From Enterococcus pseudoavium NBRC 100491 (GTDB taxonomy: Bacteria; Bacillota; Bacilli; Lactobacillales; Enterococcaceae): DNA of 64,000 nt. Numbering within the stretch: position 1 is the first letter of the stretch; each line of letters begins with the position of its first letter. Positions 36,407-43,957 of this stretch are shown one piece after another. Below the pieces are notes generated by a model. The model was given only the letters and a program-made list of their open reading frames with translations. It ran no database searches and was not told the DNA's origin. Location: the NCBI RefSeq assembly GCF_001544295.1, contig NZ_BCQF01000003.1, positions 1 to 64,000 of the forward strand, written 5' to 3'. Position numbers and translations under genes: made by a program.

Positions 36407-36844
36407 TTATTCATCCAAATTTTGACATTTTTCACAACGACCATACAGCTCAAAACGATGACCTTCAATCTCGCAGCCTTCTAACTGCTCTTTAAAGAAA
36501 TCCATCGGACACATATGAATTTCTTTGGTCATTCCGCAGACTGTACAAATAAAATGATGATGATGTTCAAAATTTTCGCTACAGCTAAAGCGGAATTTCA
36601 TTTCCCCTTGCAGTTCAGTATCTTCGATCAAACCAATCTCACAAAATTCTCTAAGATTACGATAGACAGTATCATAACTCAGTCCTGGAAATTGCTCATT
36701 TAAATAATTGTAAACTTCTCGCGCAGAGACATAGCGATTGCTTTTAATTAAATAATCCAATAGCGTTTCACGTTTCTTCGTATACTTAAAGCCATTTTCT
36801 TTTACTTTTGACAAGGCTTTGGCTAATAAAGTCGGCTGTGTCAT
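36407..36844 (-). CDS. zur: Fur-family regulator, Zur type (zinc uptake repressor)
   Basis: A 145-residue Fur-family metalloregulator. The winged-helix part reads GFKYTKKRETLLDYL and FPGLSYDTVYRNLREF. The dimerisation part has HHHHFICTVCGMTKEIHMCPMDF, GHRFELYGRCEKC and GEMKFRFSCS, so the structural zinc cysteine pairs and the sensing His cluster are all present. These segments match Bacillus Zur better than PerR or Fur as I recall them. The ATG at 36842-36844 lies 82 bases from the divergent PSRP gene, and a Zur-box-like site lies between them. Confidence 0.82.
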   Translation of the reverse strand: MTQPTLLAKALSKVKENGFKYTKKRETLLDYLIKSNRYVSAREVYNYLNEQFPGLSYDTVYRNLREFCEIGLIEDTELQGEMKFRFSCSENFEHHHHFICTVCGMTKEIHMCPMDFFKEQLEGCEIEGHRFELYGRCEKCQNLDE

Positions 36845-36861
36845 CAGATCCCTCTTTTCAA

Positions 36862-36896
36862 AGTGTAATGATTCCGAATAAACAGTATGGTATAAT
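36862..36896. promoter_or_regulatory. Putative Zur box and promoter of PSRP copy 2
   Basis: GTGTAATGATTCCGAAT (36862-36879) resembles the Gram-positive Zur box TCGTAATNATTACGA: GTAAT-N-ATT-CGA is kept. TATAAT at 36891-36896 is the -10 for the plus-strand gene, so a bound repressor would cover its -35. It also lies in the zur promoter region. Confidence 0.45.
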
Positions 36897-36926
36897 AAAT
36901 TATCACTAATTGCAAGGGAGATTTTT

Positions 36927-37781
36927 ATGGATAGCGAAAAACAAAATGAGCTAGTTACGATTTTTATCATCTCTGATTCTGCTGGAGAAACAGCTTCCAA
37001 GTTAGCACAAGCCTCAATGGCCCAATATCCCACTGTGGAATTTTGTCTCTTCCGTCGGACCTTTATACATACGGAAGAATTATTAATGAAAGCCTTAAAT
37101 GATGCCAAGGCTGAAAACGGCATGATCATTTATACCTTGATCGATCCGCATCTAGCTAAACTCGCAAAAGATTTTTCTGACAACGAGGATCTTTTCACGA
37201 TGGACTTGTTAAATCCGGTCGTTAGTGAAATTGGCCGACGTGCACATCTTGAGCCAACCGGCGAACGCGGGGCACTCCATCATTTAAATGAGAATTATTT
37301 CAAACGAATCAAAGCAATGGAATTTGCCGTAAAATACGATGATGGGAAAGACCCCCGTGGCTTTTTAGAAGCGGATGTTGTCTTACTAGGCGTCTCCAGA
37401 ACTTCTAAGACTCCCTTAAGTCTGTATTTAGCTAATAAAAATTTGAAAGTCGCTAATTTACCGCTGATTCCACAAGCCCATATTCCGAAACAATTATTTG
37501 AAATCGATCCGAAAAAAATCGTCGGCTTGACCAATGATCCAGAAGTATTGATTGGCATCCGCAAAGAACGGATGCGGGCCTATGGTCTAAATCCCGAAAC
37601 AGCTTATTCCGATCGTGAAAAAATTCAAGCAGAGCTGAAATTTGCCAACGATCTTTACCACAAACTAGGCTGCGAAATCATCAATGTTGCCACCCTTTCG
37701 ATTGAAGAAACGGCAGCAATGATTATGAGTGCTTTAGATTTAGAAGACCACAGTTACTACTTTATGGAAGAAGAAAGCTGA
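36927..37781 (+). CDS. Pyruvate,phosphate dikinase/PEP synthase regulatory protein (PSRP), copy 2
   Basis: A 284-residue DUF299 paralogue of the protein at 12969-13781. The key segments are kept: IISDSAGETASKLAQAS, EFAVKYDDGKDPRGFLEADVVLLG and the nucleotide loop GVSRTSKTPLSLYLA. It differs in the middle and has an acidic aromatic tail (DLEDHSYYFMEEES) that copy 1 lacks. AAGGGAG precedes the ATG. It faces zur, not ccpN, so it may be controlled by zinc or act on a different target. Its TGA stop is two bases from the metA stop on the other strand. Confidence 0.9.
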   Translation: MDSEKQNELVTIFIISDSAGETASKLAQASMAQYPTVEFCLFRRTFIHTEELLMKALNDAKAENGMIIYTLIDPHLAKLAKDFSDNEDLFTMDLLNPVVSEIGRRAHLEPTGERGALHHLNENYFKRIKAMEFAVKYDDGKDPRGFLEADVVLLGVSRTSKTPLSLYLANKNLKVANLPLIPQAHIPKQLFEIDPKKIVGLTNDPEVLIGIRKERMRAYGLNPETAYSDREKIQAELKFANDLYHKLGCEIINVATLSIEETAAMIMSALDLEDHSYYFMEEES

Positions 37782-37802
37782 GATCAAGTCGATCTCAGCT
37801 TT
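37774..37802. terminator. Shared terminator covering both stop codons of PSRP copy 2 and metA
   Basis: AAAGCTGAGATC pairs with GATCTCAGCTTT across a five-base loop. Both convergent stop codons (37779-37781 and 37784-37786) are inside it. Confidence 0.85.
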
Positions 37803-38713
37803 CTTGCTTTTTGTAATTGAGGGATCATTTCTAAACGATACGGAGTTATTTGATACACGTCATTTAACCAATTATGATAGAACAAATGTGCTTGTGCTCG
37901 CCAATAATTATAAATCTTTCCCTCTTCATAATAATTTTCCGGCTGAGCCGTCGCTAACCCGCGTTCACGATCTCGCAAATATTCCTTTTCCAAAGTATCC
38001 GTGGCATATTCAAAATGCCCCAGCAGAAAAATATCGTGTTCATCTTCAGAGATTAAAATACTTGACCGATTTTCTTCATCCTTGGCAATGACTTGTAGCT
38101 TTTTCTGATCCACTTGTTCTTCATTGATTCCTGTGTAGCGTGATTGTGGCATCCAAAACCGATCATCAAATCCGCGAAACAACCGAAAATCATGTTGGAG
38201 GTCTTGTTTATAGATTCCAAATAATTTTTCCTCAAAAGGAACCTTCTCGATTCCAAAATGATAATATAAACCGGCCTGAGCACCCCAACAGATGTGTACA
38301 ACCGAACTCACAGCTAACTGGCTCCACTCCATTATTTCAACTAATTCCGGCCAATAATCGACTTGCTCAAAGGCCATTTGTTCGATTGGAGCCCCCGTGA
38401 TGATTAATCCATCATAGTACGTATCTTTGATTTGTGAAAATTCTAAATAAAATTTATCTAAATGGTTCTTACTCGTATGCTTAGCCTGATGACTGGCAAC
38501 TTTGAGAAAGTCGACATCAATTTGCAATGGACTTTGACTGATCAATCGTAATAAGTGAATCTCCGTGGCGATTTTATCGGGCATCAAGTTTAGAATTAAC
38601 AATTTCAATGGTCGAATGTCTTGCTGCTCGGCCCGAGAATTATCAATCGCAAAAATATCTTCAGCCTCTAAAACAGACTTTGCCGGAAAATCAGGCTCTA
38701 AGCGAATCGGCAT
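37784..38713 (-). CDS. metA: Homoserine O-acetyltransferase (MetA type)
   Basis: A 309-residue enzyme of the MetA/HTS family that activates homoserine for methionine synthesis. The acyl-enzyme cysteine is Cys142 in VVHICWGAQAGLYY, with the His-Glu pair in LLGHFEYATDTL. Residue 111 is Glu (GAPIEQM) where the succinyl-CoA enzymes of enterobacteria have Gly; family work associates Glu with acetyl-CoA use. That fits the O-acetylhomoserine sulfhydrylase upstream. The ATG follows the metY stop closely and has GGAGGGG in the metY end. Confidence 0.92.
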   Translation of the reverse strand: MPIRLEPDFPAKSVLEAEDIFAIDNSRAEQQDIRPLKLLILNLMPDKIATEIHLLRLISQSPLQIDVDFLKVASHQAKHTSKNHLDKFYLEFSQIKDTYYDGLIITGAPIEQMAFEQVDYWPELVEIMEWSQLAVSSVVHICWGAQAGLYYHFGIEKVPFEEKLFGIYKQDLQHDFRLFRGFDDRFWMPQSRYTGINEEQVDQKKLQVIAKDEENRSSILISEDEHDIFLLGHFEYATDTLEKEYLRDRERGLATAQPENYYEEGKIYNYWRAQAHLFYHNWLNDVYQITPYRLEMIPQLQKARKLRST

Positions 38714-38716
38714 AGA

Positions 38717-39988
38717 CTACCCCTCCAATTTATCAAAGGCTTGCTGCAAGTCAGCGAGAATATCGCTAACGTTTTCAATTCCGCAAGATAAGCGAACCAG
38801 ACCTGGTGAAATCCCTGCTTGTTGTAATTCATCATCCGTTAATTGACGATGTGTCGAGGTTGCCGGATGCAACGCACAAGTACGAATATCGGCTACGTGA
38901 ACCTCCAGTGAGACCAAATCCAGCGCATCTAACCATTTTGCCGCAGTCTCTTTTCCTTCAGCAAAATCAAATGAAATGACGCCACACAGTCCATTCGGTA
39001 CATATTTTTGTGCCAACGCGTAATCTTCGTCTGATTCCAGTCCGGGATAATAAATTTTAGCGATGGCTTTTTGCTCTGCTAAAAATTTAGCAACCGTTTC
39101 TGCATTTTGGTAATGACGATCCATCCGAACAGCTAGCGTTTCGATTCCTAGATTTAGTAAGAAGGAATTTTGTGGCGAAGGCGTAGCGCCAAGATCACGC
39201 ATCAATTGTACCCGCGCTTTGGTGATATAAGCGGCTTGACCAAATTTTTCAGTGTAGACAATTCCATGATACGTTTCGTCTGGCTCAGAAAGTTGCGGGA
39301 ATTTCCCATTGTTCCAATTAAAGGTTCCTCCATCAACGATCACTCCACCGGTCTGAACCGCGTGACCATCTAAATACTTCGTCGTACTATGGATTACAAT
39401 ATCTGCGCCAAATTCAATTGGTCGACAAAAATACGGTGTCGCAAAGGTATTGTCAATAATGAATGGGATGGCTAACTCTTTGGCAACTGCTGCAAATTTT
39501 TCTTGATCTAATACTTTTACCGCTGGGTTGGCGATTGTCTCGCCAAAAATTGCTTTGGTGTTTGGTTTTGCGGCTTTTAATAATTCTTCTTTTGAAGCAT
39601 CTTGATCAACAAATGTTACTTCAATCCCCATCTTTCTAAAGGTATGGGCAAATAGATTATACGTTCCCCCATAGATATAACTGGAAGAAATCAAATGATC
39701 ACCGGCCTCTAAAATATTCAATACCGCATAAAAAGTTGCCGCTTGTCCAGACGAAGTACATAATGCTCCTACGCCGCCTTCTAACGCTGCTAACTTCTCT
39801 TCAACCGCACTAGTTGTCGGATTAGCTAAGCGCGTATAAAAATAGCCTGCCGCTTCCAAATCAAATAATTTTCCAATTTCTTCTGTTGATTCATAGGCAT
39901 AAGTTGTACTTTGAACAATCGGTAAGACCCGTGGCCCGCCATTTTCCGGCTGATAACCAGCATGTAAACATTTTGTTTCAAATTCCAT
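38717..39988 (-). CDS. metY: O-acetylhomoserine sulfhydrylase
   Basis: A 423-residue PLP enzyme of the Cys/Met metabolism family. It makes homocysteine from O-acetylhomoserine and sulfide. The PLP lysine is in DIVIHSTTKYLDGHAVQTGG, and the start is MEFETKCLHAGYQPENGG. The ATG at 39986-39988 is chosen because AGGAGG lies seven bases before it; two upstream ATG codons lack a site. It lies behind a T-box leader, and metA follows, so the pair is a direct-sulfhydrylation methionine operon. Confidence 0.93.
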   Translation of the reverse strand: MEFETKCLHAGYQPENGGPRVLPIVQSTTYAYESTEEIGKLFDLEAAGYFYTRLANPTTSAVEEKLAALEGGVGALCTSSGQAATFYAVLNILEAGDHLISSSYIYGGTYNLFAHTFRKMGIEVTFVDQDASKEELLKAAKPNTKAIFGETIANPAVKVLDQEKFAAVAKELAIPFIIDNTFATPYFCRPIEFGADIVIHSTTKYLDGHAVQTGGVIVDGGTFNWNNGKFPQLSEPDETYHGIVYTEKFGQAAYITKARVQLMRDLGATPSPQNSFLLNLGIETLAVRMDRHYQNAETVAKFLAEQKAIAKIYYPGLESDEDYALAQKYVPNGLCGVISFDFAEGKETAAKWLDALDLVSLEVHVADIRTCALHPATSTHRQLTDDELQQAGISPGLVRLSCGIENVSDILADLQQAFDKLEG

Positions 39989-40075
39989 AACCATTCCTCC
40001 TAATAAATTTTTACGGTTGCTATTCATCTTTTTTTCTCTTGCATGGATGTTTCAATTGGCTCAGTAAAAAATCAG

Positions 40076-40318
40076 TAAAAAAACGGCACTCCGTCTTTTC
40101 AGATCTGAAAGGACGGGAGTGCCGTGGTACCACCTTAGTTTATCAGCCTCTTGCAAGACTGAACTTTTGTCGTATTGCTACGAACTGCTGTAACGGGCAT
40201 TCCCGTGCCGAACTGACAATTGCTCTGAGGCCATCTTCAAATTCATCACTGCTGCTTCTTTTCAGCTACCGAAGCTTTCTGTTGAGTCTGATGAATTTTA
40301 CTCTTCTCTTCACTGCAA
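40076..40318 (-). promoter_or_regulatory. T-box riboswitch between thrB and metY, probably methionine-specific
   Basis: On the minus strand the T-box sequence AAGGTGGTACCACG lies at 40123-40136. It is followed by a terminator stem (ACGGCACTCC.../...GGAGTGCCGT, about 40083-40125) and a T-run. Stem I begins directly after the thrB stop, with AAATTCATCA/TGATGAATTT as a long helix. An ATG in its 3' side is a candidate Met specifier. Context (metY-metA) supports methionine. A promoter is not evident; TTGAAA near the end of thrB is a weak candidate. Confidence 0.85.
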
Positions 40319-41182
40319 TTAAAATATTTGGACGCCTTCTTTTTCAACTGAAAGGACATCAATCAGTGCATTCTGATCAAGTTTCTGCAGAACCGCAACT
40401 ATTTTCTCCGTATTTTCTGGCGGAGTTAAAACTAAAACCGTCGGGCCGGCACCGCTTAAGAAACTGCCGTAACCACCATAAGCTTTGCAGATTTCGCGAA
40501 TTTTTTTCAAATGTGGGACCAGATGCTGGCGATGACTTTCATGCAAAATGTCTTTTTCCATCATTTTGCCAGCTAATGGTAAGTTTCCATTTAAAACAGC
40601 AGCGATCATGACATTGCCAATCGAACTGGCTTTGACCGCATCGCGATAGGATAATTCTTTCGGTAAAACCGCGCGGCTCTCTGAAGTCAGTAGTTCATGA
40701 TCCGGGATAAAGGCAATCACATCGCAATCAGGAAATGTATGCTTGACAAAATTCACTTCATTATTATTGTAGCTAGCTACCACAAAATCACCGCAAATTG
40801 CAGGGGCAACGTTGTCAGGATGTCCTTCAATTTTCGTTGCATAAGTCACTTTTTGTTGTGGTGTCATTCCCAGATTTCCTAAGCGATTAGCCAATTCCAT
40901 GCCGGCAACTACCACCGATGAACTACTACCTAACCCACGAGCGATTGGGATATCAGAAGTCATCGTCAGGTGATGCGGTGTTAGATTAGGAGCCAAATCG
41001 AGCGCCGTTTGAATCAGTAAATTCTTTTCATCTGAAGGAATCTCACTTCCTAATTGATGCTGGATTTGCCATTGTTTAGTTTCTGGTCCGATCTCGATTG
41101 TTAAGTATTGTGACAACGCAATCCCACACGAATCAAAACCGGGACCTAAGTTGGCGCTAGTTGCTGGGACGCGGATTTTCAT
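40319..41182 (-). CDS. thrB: Homoserine kinase
   Basis: A 287-residue GHMP kinase that phosphorylates homoserine. Motif 1 is [16 protein letters not shown], motif 2 is [17 protein letters not shown] (ATP loop), and motif 3 is [14 protein letters not shown]. Its ATG overlaps the thrC stop by four bases. It is the last gene of hom-thrC-thrB; its stop is followed by the T-box of metY. Confidence 0.97.
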   Translation of the reverse strand: MKIRVPATSANLGPGFDSCGIALSQYLTIEIGPETKQWQIQHQLGSEIPSDEKNLLIQTALDLAPNLTPHHLTMTSDIPIARGLGSSSSVVVAGMELANRLGNLGMTPQQKVTYATKIEGHPDNVAPAICGDFVVASYNNNEVNFVKHTFPDCDVIAFIPDHELLTSESRAVLPKELSYRDAVKASSIGNVMIAAVLNGNLPLAGKMMEKDILHESHRQHLVPHLKKIREICKAYGGYGSFLSGAGPTVLVLTPPENTEKIVAVLQKLDQNALIDVLSVEKEGVQIF

Positions 41183-42237
41183 AGAGCGGCCACTCCTTCA
41201 CGTAAGTGTCGGCGCATATCCTCCAAGTCACTCATCTTATTGATCTTAATGTCCGTTTCATTAATTGCCGTATCAGGATCTTTCAAACCATTTCCGGTGA
41301 AGACTGTCACGACTGTTTCTCCTGGCTTGATGCGACCGTTTTTCACATGTTGAATTACTCCAGCCAATGAAGCGGCCGAACCTGGTTCAACAAAAACCCC
41401 TTCTTGAGCGGCAACTTTACGATAAGCATTTAAAATTTCTTCATCTGTTACTGAATCGATGTAACCCTTGGATTCATCGCGAGCAGCTTCAGCCAGTTTC
41501 CAGCTAGCGGGATTTCCGATCCGGATCGCAGTCGCTACGGTTTCCGGCTGTTCAATTACTTCACCCTTGACAATGGCTGCCGCACCTTCTGCTTCAAAAC
41601 CATGCATTCGTGGTAATTCTGTACCCTTTTTCTCGTGCCATTCTTTGAAGCCTTTCCAATAAGCCGAGATATTACCAGCATTCCCCACAGGAATCGCTAA
41701 AACATCGGGTGCTTGTTCTAATTGCTCACAAATTTCAAACGCTGCCGTTTTTTGGCCTTCCAAACGGTAAGGATTCACTGAATTCACTAAAGCGACTGCT
41801 TCAGTCTCTGCGATATCACGTACAGCTTTTAATGCTTCATCAAAGTTGCCAGGAATTGAAATAATATCCGCGCCATAAGCAATCGCTTGCGCCAATTTTC
41901 CCATCGCAATTTTCCCATCAGGAATTACGACATACGCTTTGATTCCAGCACGGGTTGCATAGGCAGCTGCAGCGGCACTCGTATTACCCGTTGACGCACA
42001 AATAATCGCCTTTGCTCCGTCTTCTACCGCTTTTGCAACAGCCATCACCATTCCGCGGTCTTTGAAAGAACCAGTCGGATTCAAACCTTCGTATTTTCCG
42101 TAAAGAGTAATCCCTAATTCTTTTGATAGATTTTTTAAAGGAATCAAGGGCGTGTTTCCTTCAGCTAATGCGATCTGTGGCGTCTTTTCCGTGATTGGTA
42201 GATACTCTTTATATTGCTTTAATAAGCCTTCATACAT
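41179..42237 (-). CDS. thrC: Threonine synthase
   Basis: A 352-residue PLP enzyme that converts O-phosphohomoserine to threonine. The PLP lysine is in [15 protein letters not shown], and the phosphate-binding loop is [19 protein letters not shown]. The short form is the standard Gram-positive type. GGGGGAATAA at the hom end serves as ribosome site, and thrB overlaps it. Confidence 0.97.
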   Translation of the reverse strand: MYEGLLKQYKEYLPITEKTPQIALAEGNTPLIPLKNLSKELGITLYGKYEGLNPTGSFKDRGMVMAVAKAVEDGAKAIICASTGNTSAAAAAYATRAGIKAYVVIPDGKIAMGKLAQAIAYGADIISIPGNFDEALKAVRDIAETEAVALVNSVNPYRLEGQKTAAFEICEQLEQAPDVLAIPVGNAGNISAYWKGFKEWHEKKGTELPRMHGFEAEGAAAIVKGEVIEQPETVATAIRIGNPASWKLAEAARDESKGYIDSVTDEEILNAYRKVAAQEGVFVEPGSAASLAGVIQHVKNGRIKPGETVVTVFTGNGLKDPDTAINETDIKINKMSDLEDMRRHLREGVAAL

Positions 42238-42240
42238 AGT

Positions 42241-43530
42241 TTATTCCCCCATAACTTTCATCAATGACAACAATTTATAGCTCGTTTTTTCTTTGATTTC
42301 TTCTTGGATCTTCATAATCTTCGTTTCGGATGTCTCATGAGTAATCAAAACGACTCGTGCATTTTCACCATCGCCTTTTTCTTGAACGACTTGCTCAAAG
42401 CCGACTTGCGTTTCGGTCATGATCTCAGCCAATTTTAAAAATTGACCTGCTTCATCCGGCATTTCTAAAGATAGGAAGTATTTGCTGATCTTCTCATCCG
42501 GTGACGTTATTTTTGTTGGTTGCGTGTAACCGGTAAAACGATGACCAACGGTATTTTTCTTCATTTTATTGACGATCGTCATTAGATCCGCCACGATACT
42601 AGTCGCTGTTGGACGTGCTCCAGCTCCAGGCCCATAATACATCGACTCACCGATCCCTGAACTTTTCACAAAGACCGCATTCATTTCATTGTGAATCGCT
42701 GCCAATGGATGCGCATGGGGAACCAATACGGGACCGACTTCGACAGAGATTGTATCGCCTTTTTTGACAGTAGAACCAATCAATTTCACCGTGTAACCAA
42801 GTTGATCGGCAATCACAACATCTTCTGCGGCCAAACCGCGAATCCCTTTGATTTTGACCTGATCCATTGTAATTGACATTCCAAAAGCGAATTTGCTTAA
42901 GATGACCATCTTATAAGCGGCATCAATCCCGTCGACATCATTGGTGGGATCACTCTCGGCAAAACCAAGTTCCTGTGCCTCTTTTAGTGTTTCAGCATAC
43001 GTCCGGTGCTCCTGAACCATCTTCGTCAACATATAATTAGTGGTTCCATTAACAATTCCCAAAACTTCAGTGATATCATCGGCTGCTAAACTATTGGCAA
43101 TCGTCCGTAAGATCGGAATCCCGCCGGCCACGCTGGCTTCGTAATACAAGTTGCGTTGCTGTTCTCTAGCTAAATCCACCAATTCACTACCATGTTGGGC
43201 TAATAGATCCTTATTAGCGGTGACAACATTTTTTCCTGCTCTCAAAGCCTCTTCGATAAATGTTTTAGCCGGTTCGATGCGTCCCATCACTTCTACTACA
43301 ATAGAGATCTCAGGATCATTCAAAATCTCAGCTAATTCGGTCACTAATTCCAAATTGTACTTTTCAGCTAAAGCACTCTTATCTTCCTCTGGCCGGATCA
43401 AAGCTTTCGTTACAACCAAGGGACCGCCAATACTTTTTTCAATCTTCTCTTGATGATCTGTTAAAATTTCTAAGACACCGGTACCTACTACGCCTAAGCC
43501 TAATAACCCCACCTTGACTGCTTTTTCCAT
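42241..43530 (-). CDS. hom: Homoserine dehydrogenase
   Basis: A 429-residue NAD(P)-dependent enzyme at the branch to threonine and methionine. The N-terminal nucleotide loop is VGLLGLGVVGTGVLEIL. The catalytic domain has VVTANKDLLA, ASVAGGIPILRTI, GIVNGTTNYMLTKM and EVLGIV segments. A C-terminal ACT domain (about residues 350-425) implies feedback control by threonine. GGAGGCGG precedes the ATG. It opens hom-thrC-thrB. Confidence 0.97.
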   Translation of the reverse strand: MEKAVKVGLLGLGVVGTGVLEILTDHQEKIEKSIGGPLVVTKALIRPEEDKSALAEKYNLELVTELAEILNDPEISIVVEVMGRIEPAKTFIEEALRAGKNVVTANKDLLAQHGSELVDLAREQQRNLYYEASVAGGIPILRTIANSLAADDITEVLGIVNGTTNYMLTKMVQEHRTYAETLKEAQELGFAESDPTNDVDGIDAAYKMVILSKFAFGMSITMDQVKIKGIRGLAAEDVVIADQLGYTVKLIGSTVKKGDTISVEVGPVLVPHAHPLAAIHNEMNAVFVKSSGIGESMYYGPGAGARPTATSIVADLMTIVNKMKKNTVGHRFTGYTQPTKITSPDEKISKYFLSLEMPDEAGQFLKLAEIMTETQVGFEQVVQEKGDGENARVVLITHETSETKIMKIQEEIKEKTSYKLLSLMKVMGE

Positions 43531-43610
43531 AATCCGCCTCCGTTAAATTGCATTAGTATTAAAAGTAATTCATCATATTTTAATAGTTAGCTATCAGTAT
43601 AACAAAATTT

Positions 43611-43655
43611 CACCAAAAAAAAAGAGCTTTTCCAAAAAATTTGGAAAAGCCCTCT
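43611..43655 (-). terminator. Terminator of the ArsR-type gene
   Basis: GCTTTTCCAAA and TTTGGAAAAGC form an 11-bp stem, extended by GAG/CTC, followed on the minus strand by a run of nine T. Confidence 0.9.
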
Positions 43656-43656
43656 T

Positions 43657-43944
43657 TTATTGATGTAAAACGTGGCGGAAGGTCTGCTCTAAAACATCCA
43701 AGACATGTTGATCATCCAGACTATAAAGCATTGCTTTGCCGTCACGACGCGCTTTAACTAAGCGATTGTCACGCAATAATTTTAATTGGTGAGACACAGC
43801 CGACTGTTCCATCACCAGATTATCACTGATCGATGAAACATTCCGTTCTCCTTCTTTTAGAAACATTAAAATTTTTAAACGTGTCGGATCACTCAAAATT
43901 TTAAAAAATTTACTGACCGCTTGAAATTCTTCATGTTCCTTCAT
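43657..43944 (-). CDS. ArsR/SmtB-family metal-sensing repressor (CzrA-like)
   Basis: A 95-residue winged-helix repressor. The recognition helix reads MEQSAVSHQLKLLRDNRLVKARRDGK. The last helix keeps Asp78, His80, His91 and His94, the DxH...HxxH set of the alpha-5 zinc/cobalt site of CzrA. It therefore probably senses zinc or cobalt and controls an efflux system, but no efflux gene is adjacent. It lies 13 bases behind the phosphoglucomutase gene, on the same strand. Confidence 0.85.
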   Translation of the reverse strand: MKEHEEFQAVSKFFKILSDPTRLKILMFLKEGERNVSSISDNLVMEQSAVSHQLKLLRDNRLVKARRDGKAMLYSLDDQHVLDVLEQTFRHVLHQ

Positions 43945-43957
43945 TGATAGCCCTCAT

